A DNA stretch of 64,000 nt from Alcanivorax sp. 24 (GCF_004360225.1 NZ_SNUA01000006.1:1-64000), one strand, 5' to 3'; positions 35,011 through 44,450 are shown, counted from the first letter of the stretch. Notes: generated from the letters alone by a model not told the origin. A program made the numbers and translations.

Positions 35011-35079
35011 AGGGGCAATAGCAACGGCCCAACGCGGTTCTTTTCAGTATGAAGAGCCGTGGAGGCCAGGTGCAAAGTT

Positions 35080-35149
35080 GTTCGCTGGCAAGCCAGCTTC
35101 ACACGGAGGTCCAAGAAAGCTGCTGTGGGAAGCTGGCTTGCCAGCGAAT
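35080..35149. repeat. REP palindrome at the serB 3' end
   Basis: TTCGCTGGCAAGCCAGCTTC and GAAGCTGGCTTGCCAGCGAA form a 20-bp stem that ends six bases past the serB stop. Confidence 0.85.
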
Positions 35150-35154
35150 ACGGA

Positions 35155-36384
35155 CTAGTTCAGCAGTTCCGCCTGGTCCTTGTCGCGCACACCGATCAGA
35201 TAGAGGATGCCGTCCAGGCCCAGCGTGGAAATCGATTGCTCGGCGTTCTTTTTCACCAGCGGCTTGGCGCGGAAGGCGATGCCAAGACCGGCGGCGCCCA
35301 GCATGGGCAGATCGTTGGCGCCGTCGCCCACGGCGATGACCTGCTCCAGGTTGATATTTTCCTGTCTGGCGATCTGTTTGAGCAGTTCCGCCTTGCGCTC
35401 ACCGTTGACGATCTGGCCCACCACCCGGCCGGTGACCTTGCCGTCCTCGATCTCCAGCTCGTTGGCGTAGACGTAGTCGATGTTCAATGTGCGCTGGAGC
35501 CATTCACCGAACCAGGTAAAGCCGCCGGACAGGATCGCGGTGCGGTAGCCCAGTGCCTTGAGGGTGGGGATAAGACGCTGGGCGCCTTCGGTCAGTTCCA
35601 GGCGGTCGCGCACCCGTTCCAGAGCGCCTTCGTCCAGCCCCTTGAGCAGGGCCACGCGGGAACGGAAACTTTCATTGAAGTCCAGTTCACCGCGCATGGC
35701 GCGCTCGGTGATGGCGGCCACTTGCTCGCCCACGCCGGCCTCGGCGGCCAGCTCATCGATCACTTCCGAGCGGATCAAGGTGGAATCCATGTCGAACACC
35801 ACCAGCCGCCGGTTGCGGCGGAAGGCGCTGTCACGCTGGAAGGCGATGTCCAGATTGCGTTCGTTGGCGATGGACAGAAAAGCGGCGCGCATGGACGCCG
35901 CGTCCCGGGGCTCACCGCGCACGGAGATTTCCACGCAGGCCCGGGTGTCCGGATTCTCCTGCTCGCCTTCCAGGCGAACCCGGCCGGACAGGCGGGTCAT
36001 GCTGTCGATGTTGAGACCGTTGTCGGCCACCACGGTGGTGACCTCGGCCAGTTGTTCGGCGGTGATCTTGCGCGACAGCAGGGTGATGATGTGGCGGTCC
36101 TTGCCCTGGCCGGCCACCCACTCCTCGTAGCGGCCCTCATCAATTGGCCGGAAGCGCACCGAAACATTGCGCTTGTGGGCCTCGAACAACAGATCCTTGA
36201 GTAGCGGCGACGCTTCCCCCTCCGGTGGTACCTCCACCAGAATGCCCAGGGACAGGGTGTCGTGGATCACCGCCTGGCCAATATCCAGGACGTTCACCTG
36301 GTAGCGGCCCAGTATCGCGGTGAAGGCCGCGGTCAAGCCAGGTCGGTCGTTGCCGGACACCTGGATCAGAATGATCTCGCGCAC
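35155..36384 (-). CDS. serB: phosphoserine phosphatase
   Basis: SerB (409 residues) catalyses the last step of serine synthesis. Residues 1-85 and about 96-180 are ACT-like regulatory domains (VSGNDRPGLTAAFTAILG; RKITAEQLAEVTTVVADNGL). The catalytic HAD domain follows with motif I FDMDSTLI (nucleophile Asp198), ILSGGFTWFGEWL as motif II and AVGDGANDLPMLGAAGLGIAF with the conserved Lys RAKP. The long two-ACT form is usual in gammaproteobacteria and mycobacteria. It is divergent from the Smp-like gene, a conserved arrangement. Confidence 0.95.
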   Translation of the reverse strand: MREIILIQVSGNDRPGLTAAFTAILGRYQVNVLDIGQAVIHDTLSLGILVEVPPEGEASPLLKDLLFEAHKRNVSVRFRPIDEGRYEEWVAGQGKDRHIITLLSRKITAEQLAEVTTVVADNGLNIDSMTRLSGRVRLEGEQENPDTRACVEISVRGEPRDAASMRAAFLSIANERNLDIAFQRDSAFRRNRRLVVFDMDSTLIRSEVIDELAAEAGVGEQVAAITERAMRGELDFNESFRSRVALLKGLDEGALERVRDRLELTEGAQRLIPTLKALGYRTAILSGGFTWFGEWLQRTLNIDYVYANELEIEDGKVTGRVVGQIVNGERKAELLKQIARQENINLEQVIAVGDGANDLPMLGAAGLGIAFRAKPLVKKNAEQSISTLGLDGILYLIGVRDKDQAELLN

Positions 36385-36519
36385 TAACTATGGTCCTTGG
36401 TAAAAGGTCGGCGTAGCGTAGCAAAAAGCGCGGGCCAGCGGCAGCCCGGTTTGGCGCCATGAACAGGCTCTAAACAGGTATACTCGGCCCCGCGATTCAC
36501 CCAACAGGAAATACGGAAC

Positions 36520-37743
36520 ATGTCCCTTTGGCAACGATGGCGCCCGTGGCTGCGTCAGGAGCGCGTTCTGCTGGTGGAACTGGCCACCATGCTGCTGATG
36601 GCGCTGGTGATCGGAGTCTACTTTCTGGAGCATTTTTCCACTCGTCTGGAAGAACAGCAGCGGCGGGAGTTGGCCTCCCTGGCCAGACAGACCGCCCTGC
36701 GCGCGGCTGAGTCCATGGCCGGTGACGATCTTATCAGTCTCAATGTCATCGCCCGTGAAACCCGCGCTCTGGATACCGTCAGCGAGGCGCGTTTCCTTAG
36801 CGTGGCCCGGCAACCGCTGGCGGGAGGGGAACCGCCTTCGGCGGCCACGGTGAGAGTGGAAGTGCCGGTGGCGCTGCCCGACGGCGAGCCGGCCGGAGCC
36901 CTGGTGCTGGCGGCCCATCCGAGCACCGCCCGCGAGGGGCTGGAATCCGGTTATGTGCTGGTGGTGCTTGGCGTGTTGTTGCTGAGAGTGGCCGGTGAAG
37001 TCATGTGGCGTCGAATCCAGCGAGGACTGCCGGCCAGGAGGGACGATGAGGCGTCGGGCAGCAGTGGCGGATGTGACGACGCCGACGCGCTGGATGGTGC
37101 GCCGCCGTCCATCGTTTTCCAGCGTCCGCAAAGCAGTGGCGGGTCGGACGGCAGCGATCTGCGCCTGAGTATCGTCAATTTTGATCACTTCCGGCAGCGC
37201 TATACGGCCGAGGCTCTGCGGGCCTTGCTGGATGACTATCATCATCTGTTGAGTGAAGTGGCGCACTTGTACGGTGGCCAGGTGGAGCGTGGGCTGGGGG
37301 ATCGTGCGCTGGTGCGTTTCCCCGGACAGCCGTTGTCGTCCACTTCCTTCGCCGCGCTGTGCGCGGGCCTGCTGTTCCTGCGCCTGGTGCGCCTGCAGGG
37401 GCCCCGCCGCAAATCCCACCAGGCGCCGGCGCTGGAATTCAAAGCCCTGGTCTGTGACAACTTCGGGGAAGAGGAGAGCTGGGCGTTGTGCGTGGCCGGC
37501 GTACCGGGCCGGTTACAGGTGCCGGAAAGCCAGCTCACCCGAGGAGAACTGGATGTGAAAGCTCTGTACCAGCCGGAGCGGGCACTGACGGTGATGGCCG
37601 GTGAGCGCCAGGTGCGGCTGCAGCCGGTGGAGCAGCTGGCCTACCGTTACCAGGCGCTGCTGCGCAGTCAGGCGGAAGCGGTGATGGGCGACGGGTTGGG
37701 CTCCGGCCCGGCGGGCGAGGACGGTGTCTCGCCGAGCAGGTAA
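36520..37743 (+). CDS. Smp/YtjB-like membrane protein with cyclase-like C-terminal domain
   Basis: The 407-residue protein has an N-terminal TM segment (LVELATMLLMALVIGVYFL), a periplasmic part of about 100 residues rich in charged helices (ALRAAESMAGDDLISLNVIA), a second TM near residue 150 (GYVLVVLGVLLLRVAG) and a cytoplasmic region. That region contains LRLSIVNFDHFRQRY, then a region reading HLYGGQVERGLGDRALVRFPG, reminiscent of nucleotide-cyclase folds but lacking obvious metal-binding aspartates in both positions. Divergence from serB is the classic position of the smp/ytjB gene. Its last 76 bases overlap the convergent ATP-grasp gene. Function of the family is unclear. Confidence 0.75.
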   Translation: MSLWQRWRPWLRQERVLLVELATMLLMALVIGVYFLEHFSTRLEEQQRRELASLARQTALRAAESMAGDDLISLNVIARETRALDTVSEARFLSVARQPLAGGEPPSAATVRVEVPVALPDGEPAGALVLAAHPSTAREGLESGYVLVVLGVLLLRVAGEVMWRRIQRGLPARRDDEASGSSGGCDDADALDGAPPSIVFQRPQSSGGSDGSDLRLSIVNFDHFRQRYTAEALRALLDDYHHLLSEVAHLYGGQVERGLGDRALVRFPGQPLSSTSFAALCAGLLFLRLVRLQGPRRKSHQAPALEFKALVCDNFGEEESWALCVAGVPGRLQVPESQLTRGELDVKALYQPERALTVMAGERQVRLQPVEQLAYRYQALLRSQAEAVMGDGLGSGPAGEDGVSPSR

Positions 37744-38483
37744 TCATTCATCGCCACGGCGATGCGCTGGGGCAGGTCGGGCATGCCCTGATTGCCGAAC
37801 AGACGGTTGAACTCCAGCACATAGGGATGACCGTCCACCCAGGCCACGTCGAAGCCGGCGTAATCGATGCCCAGCCGCAGGGCCAGGTCGTGCACCAGTG
37901 CCACCGCGGCTTCCGGCACCGGCAGGTCATGGCGTACCCGGCCGCCGCGTGCCACGTTATTGAGGAAGCCCTCGCCCTCGCGCCAGTAAGCGGCGATCAC
38001 CTTCCGGCCCACCACCACCACGCGCAGATCGCGCACGATCGGCAATAGCCTCTGGATGTAGAGCACATCGTTTTGCGCGGCGAACGCCTGTAATTGCGGG
38101 CGGTTCTCGATCAGGAACACGCCCTCGCCACGGCTGGAGCGGACCTGTTTGCCCACGAACGGGAATGTCCAGGTGTCCAGGATACGGCTTACCGAAACGC
38201 TGTCGGAGGGCAGCACCTCGGTGGCTGGCAGATGCTGGGGGCAGGCCAACTCCAGAGCCCGGGTCATTTCGATCTTGTCGTGGCCCAGATGATAGGAGGC
38301 CGGGCTGGGAAAAATGGGCCGCCGCAGTACGTAGTGCAGGCCGTGCAACTGCCAATACGCGGGGAACAGCAACCAGTCGGCTTCGCTCAATTCGCTCACG
38401 TGGGCGGCGGCGTGTTCCGGTTTGATGTAGCGAACCGAAGCCAGCCCCAGGGTGCGGAAGGGATCAAAGGTGATCAGTTTCAA
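37668..38483 (-). CDS. RimK-like ATP-grasp protein
   Basis: The 271-residue protein starts KLITFDPFRTLG and has the ATP-grasp elements FVGKQVRSSRGEGVFLI, a hinge VLYIQRLLPIVRDLRVVVVG, YWREGEGFLNNVARGGRV, GIDYAGFDVAWVDGHPYVLEFNRLFGNQG with metal-binding Glu/Asn. RimK-like enzymes ligate amino acids to peptides or proteins or build small amide metabolites; no substrate can be named. No ATG exists near the start: a TTG at 38483 precedes KLITF, with a TTG at 38546 as the alternative. The 3' end overlaps the convergent Smp gene by 76 bases. Confidence 0.75.
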   Translation of the reverse strand: MKLITFDPFRTLGLASVRYIKPEHAAAHVSELSEADWLLFPAYWQLHGLHYVLRRPIFPSPASYHLGHDKIEMTRALELACPQHLPATEVLPSDSVSVSRILDTWTFPFVGKQVRSSRGEGVFLIENRPQLQAFAAQNDVLYIQRLLPIVRDLRVVVVGRKVIAAYWREGEGFLNNVARGGRVRHDLPVPEAAVALVHDLALRLGIDYAGFDVAWVDGHPYVLEFNRLFGNQGMPDLPQRIAVAMNDYLLGETPSSPAGPEPNPSPITASA

Positions 38484-38576
38484 CGCGGGACAGCACCATT
38501 CAGCCGTAACGGACGATTTTATAGGGCTAAATCGGAGGCTCGGCAAGCAAATTCAGCGCTGTCCCGCGGCGGCGAT

Positions 38577-38885
38577 TCAGCCTGGCCGGCGGCACTCCGG
38601 CGGCAGCGACAAAGGGCCGCCTTGGTGCTGTTCCAGCAGCCGCAGAAAATCCGTGCCGACGCCCCGTCCCCGGGTGGACGGGTGCACCACCATCCACAGC
38701 AGGGTCCCGTCGTCCACGGCGGCCACCGCCACCGGCTGACCGTTGAAATGGGCGCCAGCGATGGTGTGCCCGGCGGCGATGGCCTGGCGTAGCGCCCGGG
38801 CGTGATCGGGATCCTCGCGCAGGGTCTTGGCGAACGTGTCGTTGAGGGTGTCACTGGCGGCGTGAATCTGGAGCTGAATCGGCAT
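38577..38885 (-). CDS. short GNAT acetyltransferase-like protein
   Basis: The 102-residue protein has the GNAT acetyl-CoA pyrophosphate loop STRGRGVGTDFLRLLEQ and a preceding beta strand LLWMVVHP, but its domain ends early (PPECRRPG) for an enzyme of the family. It could be a minimal acetyl-CoA sensor of PanZ type, or a truncated GNAT. It lies just upstream of the ATP-grasp gene on the same strand, separated by 93 bases from its start. Confidence 0.6.
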   Translation of the reverse strand: MPIQLQIHAASDTLNDTFAKTLREDPDHARALRQAIAAGHTIAGAHFNGQPVAVAAVDDGTLLWMVVHPSTRGRGVGTDFLRLLEQHQGGPLSLPPECRRPG

Positions 38886-38982
38886 GCGGTCTCCCGGAGA
38901 CGGTCAAAAAACGTCCGTGCCCGGCCGATCTCGGCGGGTCACGTAGGCTAAAGGGTCGGTTCCCTAGTATACTACCCGTCTA

Positions 38983-39283
38983 AGAGCCTGTTTATGATCT
39001 CTACGCCACCGCGCCGGAGTTCTCTTCTCACCTGGTAGAAAGTGTCGTCAGGGTGTGATTCCGATTGTGCGGTGTAGCCCATCTACATAAACAAGCGTAA
39101 TCGCGGCCTGGCGGCAAAATACCCGGAGGGCACAGGGGAGCCCGGCCCTTCGGGTTGCGCTGGAAAAGTCACCAGACGACGCTGCGGCCTTTGACTTTGG
39201 CCCACCAGAGCCTGCAGTCCGCAACGCCGTCTGGCGGTTTTTCCAGCGGCAACGCGGCGGTGTAGAGATCATAAACAGGCTCT
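38983..39283. mobile_element. MITE-like element with terminal inverted repeats upstream of hisB
   Basis: The ends are inverted copies: GAGCCTGTTTATGATCTC... at 38984 and its complement GAGATCATAAACAGGCTC at 39265-39282, extending over about 30 bases with two mismatches. Inside, nested inverted repeats CGCTGGAAAA/TTTTCCAGCG and CCAGACG/CGTCTGG are seen near 39159-39246. No coding capacity and about 300 bases long, so a non-autonomous element. Its right end is only 16 bases from the hisB ATG, so any his promoter must be in it or upstream of it. It occupies most of the 414-base gap. Confidence 0.75.
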
Positions 39284-39299
39284 CATATTGGAGGTACCG

Positions 39300-39905
39300 A
39301 TGAGCGAACGTCGCGCCACTGTCGAGCGCAACACACTGGAAACCCAGATCCGGGTAGCCGTGAATCTGGATGGCACTGGCGCCTGTAAGCTGGACACCGG
39401 CCTGCCGTTTCTGGAGCACATGCTGGATCAGGTGGCACGTCACGGTCTGATCGACCTGGACATCGTCGCCAATGGGGATTTGCATATCGATGCCCACCAC
39501 ACCGTGGAGGATATCGGTATTAGCCTGGGGCAGGCGCTGTCCCGGGCCTGGGGCGACAAGAAAGGCATTCGCCGTTACGGCCACGCCTATGTGCCGCTGG
39601 ACGAAGCCTTGTCCCGGGTGGTGATCGACCTGTCTGGCCGCCCCGGCCTGGAAATGCATGTGCCGTTTACCCGTGGCATGATCGGCGGCTTCGACGTGGA
39701 CCTGTTCCACGAGTTTTTCCAGGGCCTGGTGAATCACGCCATGATCACCGTGCACGTGGATAACCTGCGTGGCAAGAACGCGCACCACCAGGCGGAAACC
39801 GTGTTCAAGGCCTTTGGCCGTGCTCTGCGCGTGGCGGTGGAGAGGGATCCGCGCATGGGGGATATCACCCCGAGCACCAAGGGCACCTTGACGGAAACCG
39901 AGTAA
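39300..39905 (+). CDS. hisB: imidazoleglycerol-phosphate dehydratase
   Basis: HisB (201 residues) converts imidazole-glycerol phosphate to imidazole-acetol phosphate. The signature [46 protein letters not shown] and the C-terminal [19 protein letters not shown] show both Mn-binding histidine clusters. It is the monofunctional type. GGAGG precedes the ATG by 4-5 bases, right at the edge of the repeat element, and a longer frame from 39288 starts at a TTG inside that site. It is the first gene of hisBHAF here. Confidence 0.96.
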   Translation: MSERRATVERNTLETQIRVAVNLDGTGACKLDTGLPFLEHMLDQVARHGLIDLDIVANGDLHIDAHHTVEDIGISLGQALSRAWGDKKGIRRYGHAYVPLDEALSRVVIDLSGRPGLEMHVPFTRGMIGGFDVDLFHEFFQGLVNHAMITVHVDNLRGKNAHHQAETVFKAFGRALRVAVERDPRMGDITPSTKGTLTETE

Positions 39906-40006
39906 TCCTGAATGACCAACCCGGGCGCCCCGGTCTCCCGGGGCCGCGCCATCCGACGGTCATTGATCAATTGTCATCACCGGCGGACAAAATGAGGAAT
40001 CCAGGT

Positions 40007-40648
40007 ATGAGTGAAACCGTCGCCGTGGTCGATTACGGCATGGGGAATCTGCACTCCGCCGGCAAGGCGCTGGATAAAGTGGCTTCCGGTCAACGCATCG
40101 TGATCACCGGGGATCCGGACCAGGTCCGTCACGCGGACCGGGTGGTGTTTCCCGGTGTCGGCGCCATCCGTGACTGTATCCGGGTGATCACCGAGACCGG
40201 GCTGGACCGGGCCATTCTCGATGTGATCGATGCGCGCAAACCGCTACTTGGCGTCTGCGTGGGCATGCAGGCGTTGCTGGATCACAGCGAGGAAAACGAT
40301 GGCGTCGACTGCCTCGGTGTGTTCGAGGGCCGTGTCGCCCATTTCGGTGAGCAGTACGGGGAAACCGGAAACCGCCTGAAAGTGCCGCACATGGGTTGGA
40401 ACGAAGTGCGCCAGACGCACCCGCACCCGATGTGGGCGGGCATCGCCGACAACAGCCGTTTTTATTTCGTGCACAGCTATTGTGCCGTGGACGTGCCGGA
40501 AGAGAATATCTCCGGCATGTGTCACTACGGCCGCGATTTCGCCGCCGCGGTGATCAAGAAAAATGTCTTCGCGGTGCAGTTCCATCCGGAAAAAAGCGCC
40601 GACGCCGGCCTGCAACTACTGGAAAACTTCCTGCGCTGGCAGCCCTGA
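40007..40648 (+). CDS. hisH: imidazole glycerol phosphate synthase glutaminase subunit
   Basis: HisH (213 residues) is the class I glutaminase partner of HisF. The nucleophile cysteine lies in LLGVCVGMQ and the His-Glu pair in VQFHPEKS; PGVGA forms the oxyanion strand motif near residue 50. The start at 40007 (MSETVAVVDYG) is preceded by AGG; the longer frame from 39971 is not needed. It follows hisB after 101 bases. Confidence 0.95.
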   Translation: MSETVAVVDYGMGNLHSAGKALDKVASGQRIVITGDPDQVRHADRVVFPGVGAIRDCIRVITETGLDRAILDVIDARKPLLGVCVGMQALLDHSEENDGVDCLGVFEGRVAHFGEQYGETGNRLKVPHMGWNEVRQTHPHPMWAGIADNSRFYFVHSYCAVDVPEENISGMCHYGRDFAAAVIKKNVFAVQFHPEKSADAGLQLLENFLRWQP

Positions 40649-40699
40649 CCGTCGCCGTGCCGACAAAACGCCGATACACGTTGATAGAAAGAGACTTTG

Positions 40700-41440
40700 A
40701 TGCAACTGATTCCCGCCATCGACCTGAAAGACGGTAAGTGCGTACGCCTCAAGCAAGGGCGCATGGAAGACGACACCGTCTTCTCCGAAGACCCGGTGGC
40801 CGTCGCCACTCACTGGGTGGAACGGGGCGCCCGCCGCCTGCACCTGGTGGACCTGAACGGGGCCTTTGCTGGCGAGCCGGTGAATGGCGAGATCGTCAAG
40901 GCCATCGCCAAGGCCCACCCGGACCTGCCGATCCAGATTGGCGGTGGCATCCGTACCCCGGAGATCATCCAGGCCTACCTGGACGCCGGGGTGCAGTGGG
41001 TGATCATCGGTACCAAGGCGGTTAACGAACCGGCTTTCGTCAAGGCAATGTGCCAGCGTTTTCCGGGCCATATCATTGTCGGTCTGGATGCCAAGGACGG
41101 GAAGGTGGCTACCGATGGCTGGGCCAACGTCACCGATGTGGATGTGATCGAACTGGCCCGGCAATTCGAGAACGACGGTGTTTCCGCCATCGTGTACACC
41201 GACATCAGCCGGGACGGCATGTTGCAGGGCGTGAATGTGGACGCGACGGTACGGCTGGCCCGGTCCATGAGCATCCCGGTGATCGCCTCCGGTGGCATCA
41301 CCAATCTGGACGACGTGCGCAACCTGTGCGCGGTGGCGGACCAGGGCATCAGCGGCGCCATCACCGGCCGTGCCATTTACGAGAACACCCTGGACTTCGC
41401 CGAAGGCCAGGCGCTGTCCGACCAGCTCACCGGCGCCTGA
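40700..41440 (+). CDS. hisA: phosphoribosylformimino-AICAR ribotide isomerase
   Basis: HisA (246 residues) is a TIM-barrel isomerase: [17 protein letters not shown] with catalytic Asp8-type residue, QIGGGIR phosphate loop, [24 protein letters not shown] with the second catalytic Asp and IASGGI. The preceding TTG at 40697 is not used. Spacing to hisH is 51 bases and to hisF 14 bases. Confidence 0.96.
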   Translation: MQLIPAIDLKDGKCVRLKQGRMEDDTVFSEDPVAVATHWVERGARRLHLVDLNGAFAGEPVNGEIVKAIAKAHPDLPIQIGGGIRTPEIIQAYLDAGVQWVIIGTKAVNEPAFVKAMCQRFPGHIIVGLDAKDGKVATDGWANVTDVDVIELARQFENDGVSAIVYTDISRDGMLQGVNVDATVRLARSMSIPVIASGGITNLDDVRNLCAVADQGISGAITGRAIYENTLDFAEGQALSDQLTGA

Positions 41441-41454
41441 GCGCGGAGACCATC

Positions 41455-42228
41455 ATGAGCCTTGCCAAACGCATCATCCCCTGCCTCGACGTGGACGCCG
41501 GCCGCGTGGTCAAGGGCGTCCAGTTCGTTGATATCCGCGATGCCGGTGATCCGGTGGAAGTGGCGCGCCGCTACAACGAAGCCGGGGCGGACGAGATTAC
41601 CTTCCTGGACATTACCGCCAGCCACGAAGGGCGGGACACCACCCTGGAAACCGTGGAGCGCATGGCCAGCCAGGTGTTCATCCCGCTCACCGTGGGCGGT
41701 GGCGTGCGCACCCTGGAAGACATCCGCAATCTGCTTAACGCCGGCGCCGACAAGGTCAGCATCAACTCGGCGGCGGTGAAGAGCCCGGAATTTGTCCATG
41801 AGGCCGCGCAGCGGTTCGGCTCCCAATGCATCGTGGTGGCCATCGACGCCAAGAAAGTCAGCGGCGAGAGCGAGAACAATCGCTGGGAGATTTTCACCCA
41901 CGGTGGCCGCAAACCCACCGGCCTTGATGCGGTGGAATGGGCGCGACGCATGACTGATTACGGCGCCGGCGAAATCCTGCTGACCAGCATGGACCGTGAC
42001 GGCACCAAAAACGGTTTCGATATCGCCCTGACCCGGGCCATTGCCGATGCCGTGCCGGTGCCGGTGATTGCCTCCGGCGGTGTCGGTAATCTGCAGCATC
42101 TTGTGGACGGCGTGATCCAGGGTGGCGCCGATGCGGTGCTGGCGGCGTCGATTTTCCACTTCGGCGAATACAGCATTGCCGAAGCCAAGCAATACATGCA
42201 GCAGGCCGGCATTGAGATGCGCCTGTGA
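41455..42228 (+). CDS. hisF: imidazole glycerol phosphate synthase cyclase subunit
   Basis: HisF (257 residues) makes imidazole-glycerol phosphate and AICAR using ammonia from HisH. The barrel shows [18 protein letters not shown], the catalytic Asp of CLDVD and of [25 protein letters not shown] and [12 protein letters not shown] precedes its ATG by about seven bases. Its stop overlaps the GTG start of the next gene. Confidence 0.96.
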   Translation: MSLAKRIIPCLDVDAGRVVKGVQFVDIRDAGDPVEVARRYNEAGADEITFLDITASHEGRDTTLETVERMASQVFIPLTVGGGVRTLEDIRNLLNAGADKVSINSAAVKSPEFVHEAAQRFGSQCIVVAIDAKKVSGESENNRWEIFTHGGRKPTGLDAVEWARRMTDYGAGEILLTSMDRDGTKNGFDIALTRAIADAVPVPVIASGGVGNLQHLVDGVIQGGADAVLAASIFHFGEYSIAEAKQYMQQAGIEMRL

Positions 42229-42686
42229 CCGAGACGGCGCCGTCGATCTGGGTGGACGCGGATGCCTGCCCCGGCGCGATCAAGGAAGTGTTGTTCCGTG
42301 CCGCCCAGCGCCGCCATTTGCACACCCGGCTGGTGGCGAACCACGCCATGCGCGTGCCCCGTTCTCCGTTTATCCGTTTGATCCAGGTCCCCTCCGGTTT
42401 CGATGCCGCCGATGATTACATCGCCGGCCAAGTGAGCCCCGGTGATCTGGTGATCACCGCCGATGTGCCGCTGGCGGACCGGATCGTGGCGGCGGGCGCC
42501 ACCGGTCTTAATCCGCGCGGCACCCTTTACACCAAGGAAACCGTGCGTGAGCATTTGAATCGCCGGGACTTCATGGAAGAGATGCGCTCCGCCGGCCTCG
42601 CCAGCGGCGGCCCCTCGGCGTTGGATAAACGTCAGGTTCAGGCGTTCGCCAACGCCCTTGACCGGTTCCTGGCCACCGCGCGATAA
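42225..42686 (+). CDS. YaiI/YqxD family (UPF0178) protein
   Basis: The 153-residue protein matches the UPF0178 pattern: [19 protein letters not shown], the centre [24 protein letters not shown] and LNPRGTLYT. The conserved aspartates suggest a PIN-like nuclease fold. It starts at a GTG overlapping the hisF stop, so it is translated with the his genes although unrelated to histidine synthesis. Cellular role unknown. Confidence 0.9.
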   Translation: MTETAPSIWVDADACPGAIKEVLFRAAQRRHLHTRLVANHAMRVPRSPFIRLIQVPSGFDAADDYIAGQVSPGDLVITADVPLADRIVAAGATGLNPRGTLYTKETVREHLNRRDFMEEMRSAGLASGGPSALDKRQVQAFANALDRFLATAR

Positions 42687-42804
42687 GGCTGTTGTAGGCG
42701 CTTGCCTGCAAGAGCGTGGGTTTTCGGGCTTCAAGAGATTCGCTTGCGGCGGCCCGCCGCCCTTTCCGTGGTAACCGCCAAAGACAAATTGAGAGCCCGC
42801 TCCC

Positions 42805-43218
42805 ATGCTGAAAATCTCCAACAACGTGACTATCCCCGAAGCGGAGATCGAATGGCATGCCATCCGCGCCCAGGGCGCGGGCGGCCAGAACGTCAATAAA
42901 GTGTCTTCCGCCATCCACCTGCGCTTCGACGTGCGTGCCTCGACCTTGCCCGAGTTCTACAAGGAACGTTTGCTGGCCTTGTCCGATCAGCGCATCACCG
43001 CTGACGGGGTCATTGTGATCAAGGCTCAGCGGTATCGGACCCAGGAAAAAAATCTGGATGATGCGTTGCAGCGCTTACGTGCGCTGATTCTCGAAGCCAC
43101 GGTGGTACACAAGAAGCGCAAGCCCACTCGTCCATCGAAATCGGCGCGCAACAAACGCATGGACAAGAAAAGCCATCGCGGTCAGGTGAAGTCGCTGCGC
43201 GGCAAGGTCAAGACTTAG
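42805..43218 (+). CDS. arfB: alternative ribosome-rescue factor ArfB
   Basis: ArfB (137 residues) is a codon-independent peptidyl-tRNA hydrolase that rescues stalled ribosomes. The catalytic GGQ is in QGAGGQNVNKVSSAIHL near residue 27, and the C-terminal tail is strongly basic (KKRKPTRPSKSARNKRMDKK), the part that enters the empty mRNA channel. The stop codon is immediately followed by the AGAGCCTGTTC word found at several gene ends in this window. Confidence 0.93.
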   Translation: MLKISNNVTIPEAEIEWHAIRAQGAGGQNVNKVSSAIHLRFDVRASTLPEFYKERLLALSDQRITADGVIVIKAQRYRTQEKNLDDALQRLRALILEATVVHKKRKPTRPSKSARNKRMDKKSHRGQVKSLRGKVKT

Positions 43219-43327
43219 AGCCTGTTCTCAGCCTTCGCTGTTGAGTGAACGGAAGTGCATGGGGCCGATAGCCGCATCAGTGGAGACAATGTACGATCGT
43301 CCTAATAATGACAAAGAGGACGAGCGC

Positions 43328-44209
43328 ATGGACCAGGCGACATTGATTGCGGTGGGGCTGCCGGCTGCCCTGTTTCTGATCATGGTGGGTATGGGGCTGA
43401 CCCTTACCCCCAAGGATTTTCGCGAAGTGCTGGTGGCGCCCCGGGCCACCTTGTATGGCTTGGTGGCCCAGATTCTGTTGTTGCCGATGGTCGGCGTGGG
43501 ACTGGCGCTGTGGTTGGACTTGTCGCCGGCGCTGGCGGTGGGGCTGGTGGTGATCGCGGCCTGTCCTGGTGGTACCACTTCCAATCTGTTTGCCTTTCTC
43601 GGCCGAGGCGACGTGGCGCTGTCCATTGTCCTCACGGTGGCGGCGAGTCTGATCACCATTGTCACCCTGCCGATGTTCACCAGTTGGGCTCTCGGCCATT
43701 TCCAGGACAGCGAACAGGTGCTGGAATTACCGGTGCTGCGTACCGTCATCACTTTGTTCGTCATCATCCTGGTCCCGGTGATTCTGGGCATGACCTTGCG
43801 CCATTTCCGTCGTGACTGGGCGGAGAAAGGCGAAAAACTGGTGAGCGTGTTTGGTCTGCTGGTGCTGGTGGCGGTGATTGCCCTGCTGCTGATTGATCTC
43901 GGAGAAGAAGCGTTGGTGTTGCTCAAACAGGGCGGGGCGGCGGTGGTTTTGCTGAACATCATTGGTCTGGCGCTGGGTATGCTGGGAGGCCGCCTGATCG
44001 GTCTGGACCGGCCGCAGGCGTTCACCGTGGCGATCGAACTGGGGATCAAGAACGGGACCCTGGGGCTGATGATCACCTTGACCTTGCTGCAATCCGAGGC
44101 GATGTCGGTACCGGCGGCGGTGTATGGCGTGCTGATGTTCCTGTTCGGCTTCCTGATGCTGGGCTACAGCCGGCTTACCGGGATCGGTCGGTCCCGGACA
44201 GTGGTGTAG
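43328..44209 (+). CDS. BASS-family (bile acid:sodium symporter-like) transporter
   Basis: The 293-residue membrane protein has about nine to ten hydrophobic segments and the family landmarks GMGLTLTPKDFREVL, AACPGGTTSNLFAFLGRGD (the sodium-site Pro-Gly-Gly crossover) and VAIELGIKNGTLGLMI (second crossover with conserved Glu and Asn). BASS proteins import organic anions with sodium; some bacterial members take up pantoate or other small acids. The start at 43328 has GAGG about ten bases upstream. It is likely monocistronic. Substrate unknown. Confidence 0.88.
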   Translation: MDQATLIAVGLPAALFLIMVGMGLTLTPKDFREVLVAPRATLYGLVAQILLLPMVGVGLALWLDLSPALAVGLVVIAACPGGTTSNLFAFLGRGDVALSIVLTVAASLITIVTLPMFTSWALGHFQDSEQVLELPVLRTVITLFVIILVPVILGMTLRHFRRDWAEKGEKLVSVFGLLVLVAVIALLLIDLGEEALVLLKQGGAAVVLLNIIGLALGMLGGRLIGLDRPQAFTVAIELGIKNGTLGLMITLTLLQSEAMSVPAAVYGVLMFLFGFLMLGYSRLTGIGRSRTVV

Positions 44210-44228
44210 AGGATGGTGATGCACCGGG

Positions 44229-44245
44229 TGCACGCACCGGGTGCA
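44229..44245 (+). promoter_or_regulatory. NtrC-like enhancer site
   Basis: TGCACGCACCGGGTGCA fits the NtrC consensus TGCAC-C-N5-GGTGCA at all but one position. Overlapping TGCACCGGGTGCA copies flank it. It is about 200 bases upstream of the sigma-54 promoter, a normal enhancer distance. Confidence 0.6.
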
Positions 44246-44435
44246 TTAAATCTGCACCCGATATGGGCATGGCGCGGGGCGGATTGACGCCGCCGGGTGG
44301 TCTCACCGGCACCATAAGTCGGGGTGGCGGCTATCGATGCGGCCGCCCTAGTTTCTTGTTTTATAAATAAAAAAGACGGGAGTCGGGGCGCGCGGACGTC
44401 CGCTCACGGTGGCCCTTTCGGGCGGTCGGCGGCCG

Positions 44436-44450
44436 TGGCATGGTCCTTGC
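44436..44450 (+). promoter_or_regulatory. sigma-54 (-24/-12) promoter of the nitrate assimilation cluster
   Basis: TGGCATGGTCCTTGC reproduces the -24 GG and -12 GC elements with exact 10-base spacing (consensus TGGCAyG-N4-TTGC). The predicted start of transcription is near 44461, with the transporter ATG at 44485 and GAGGAA between. Confidence 0.75.
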
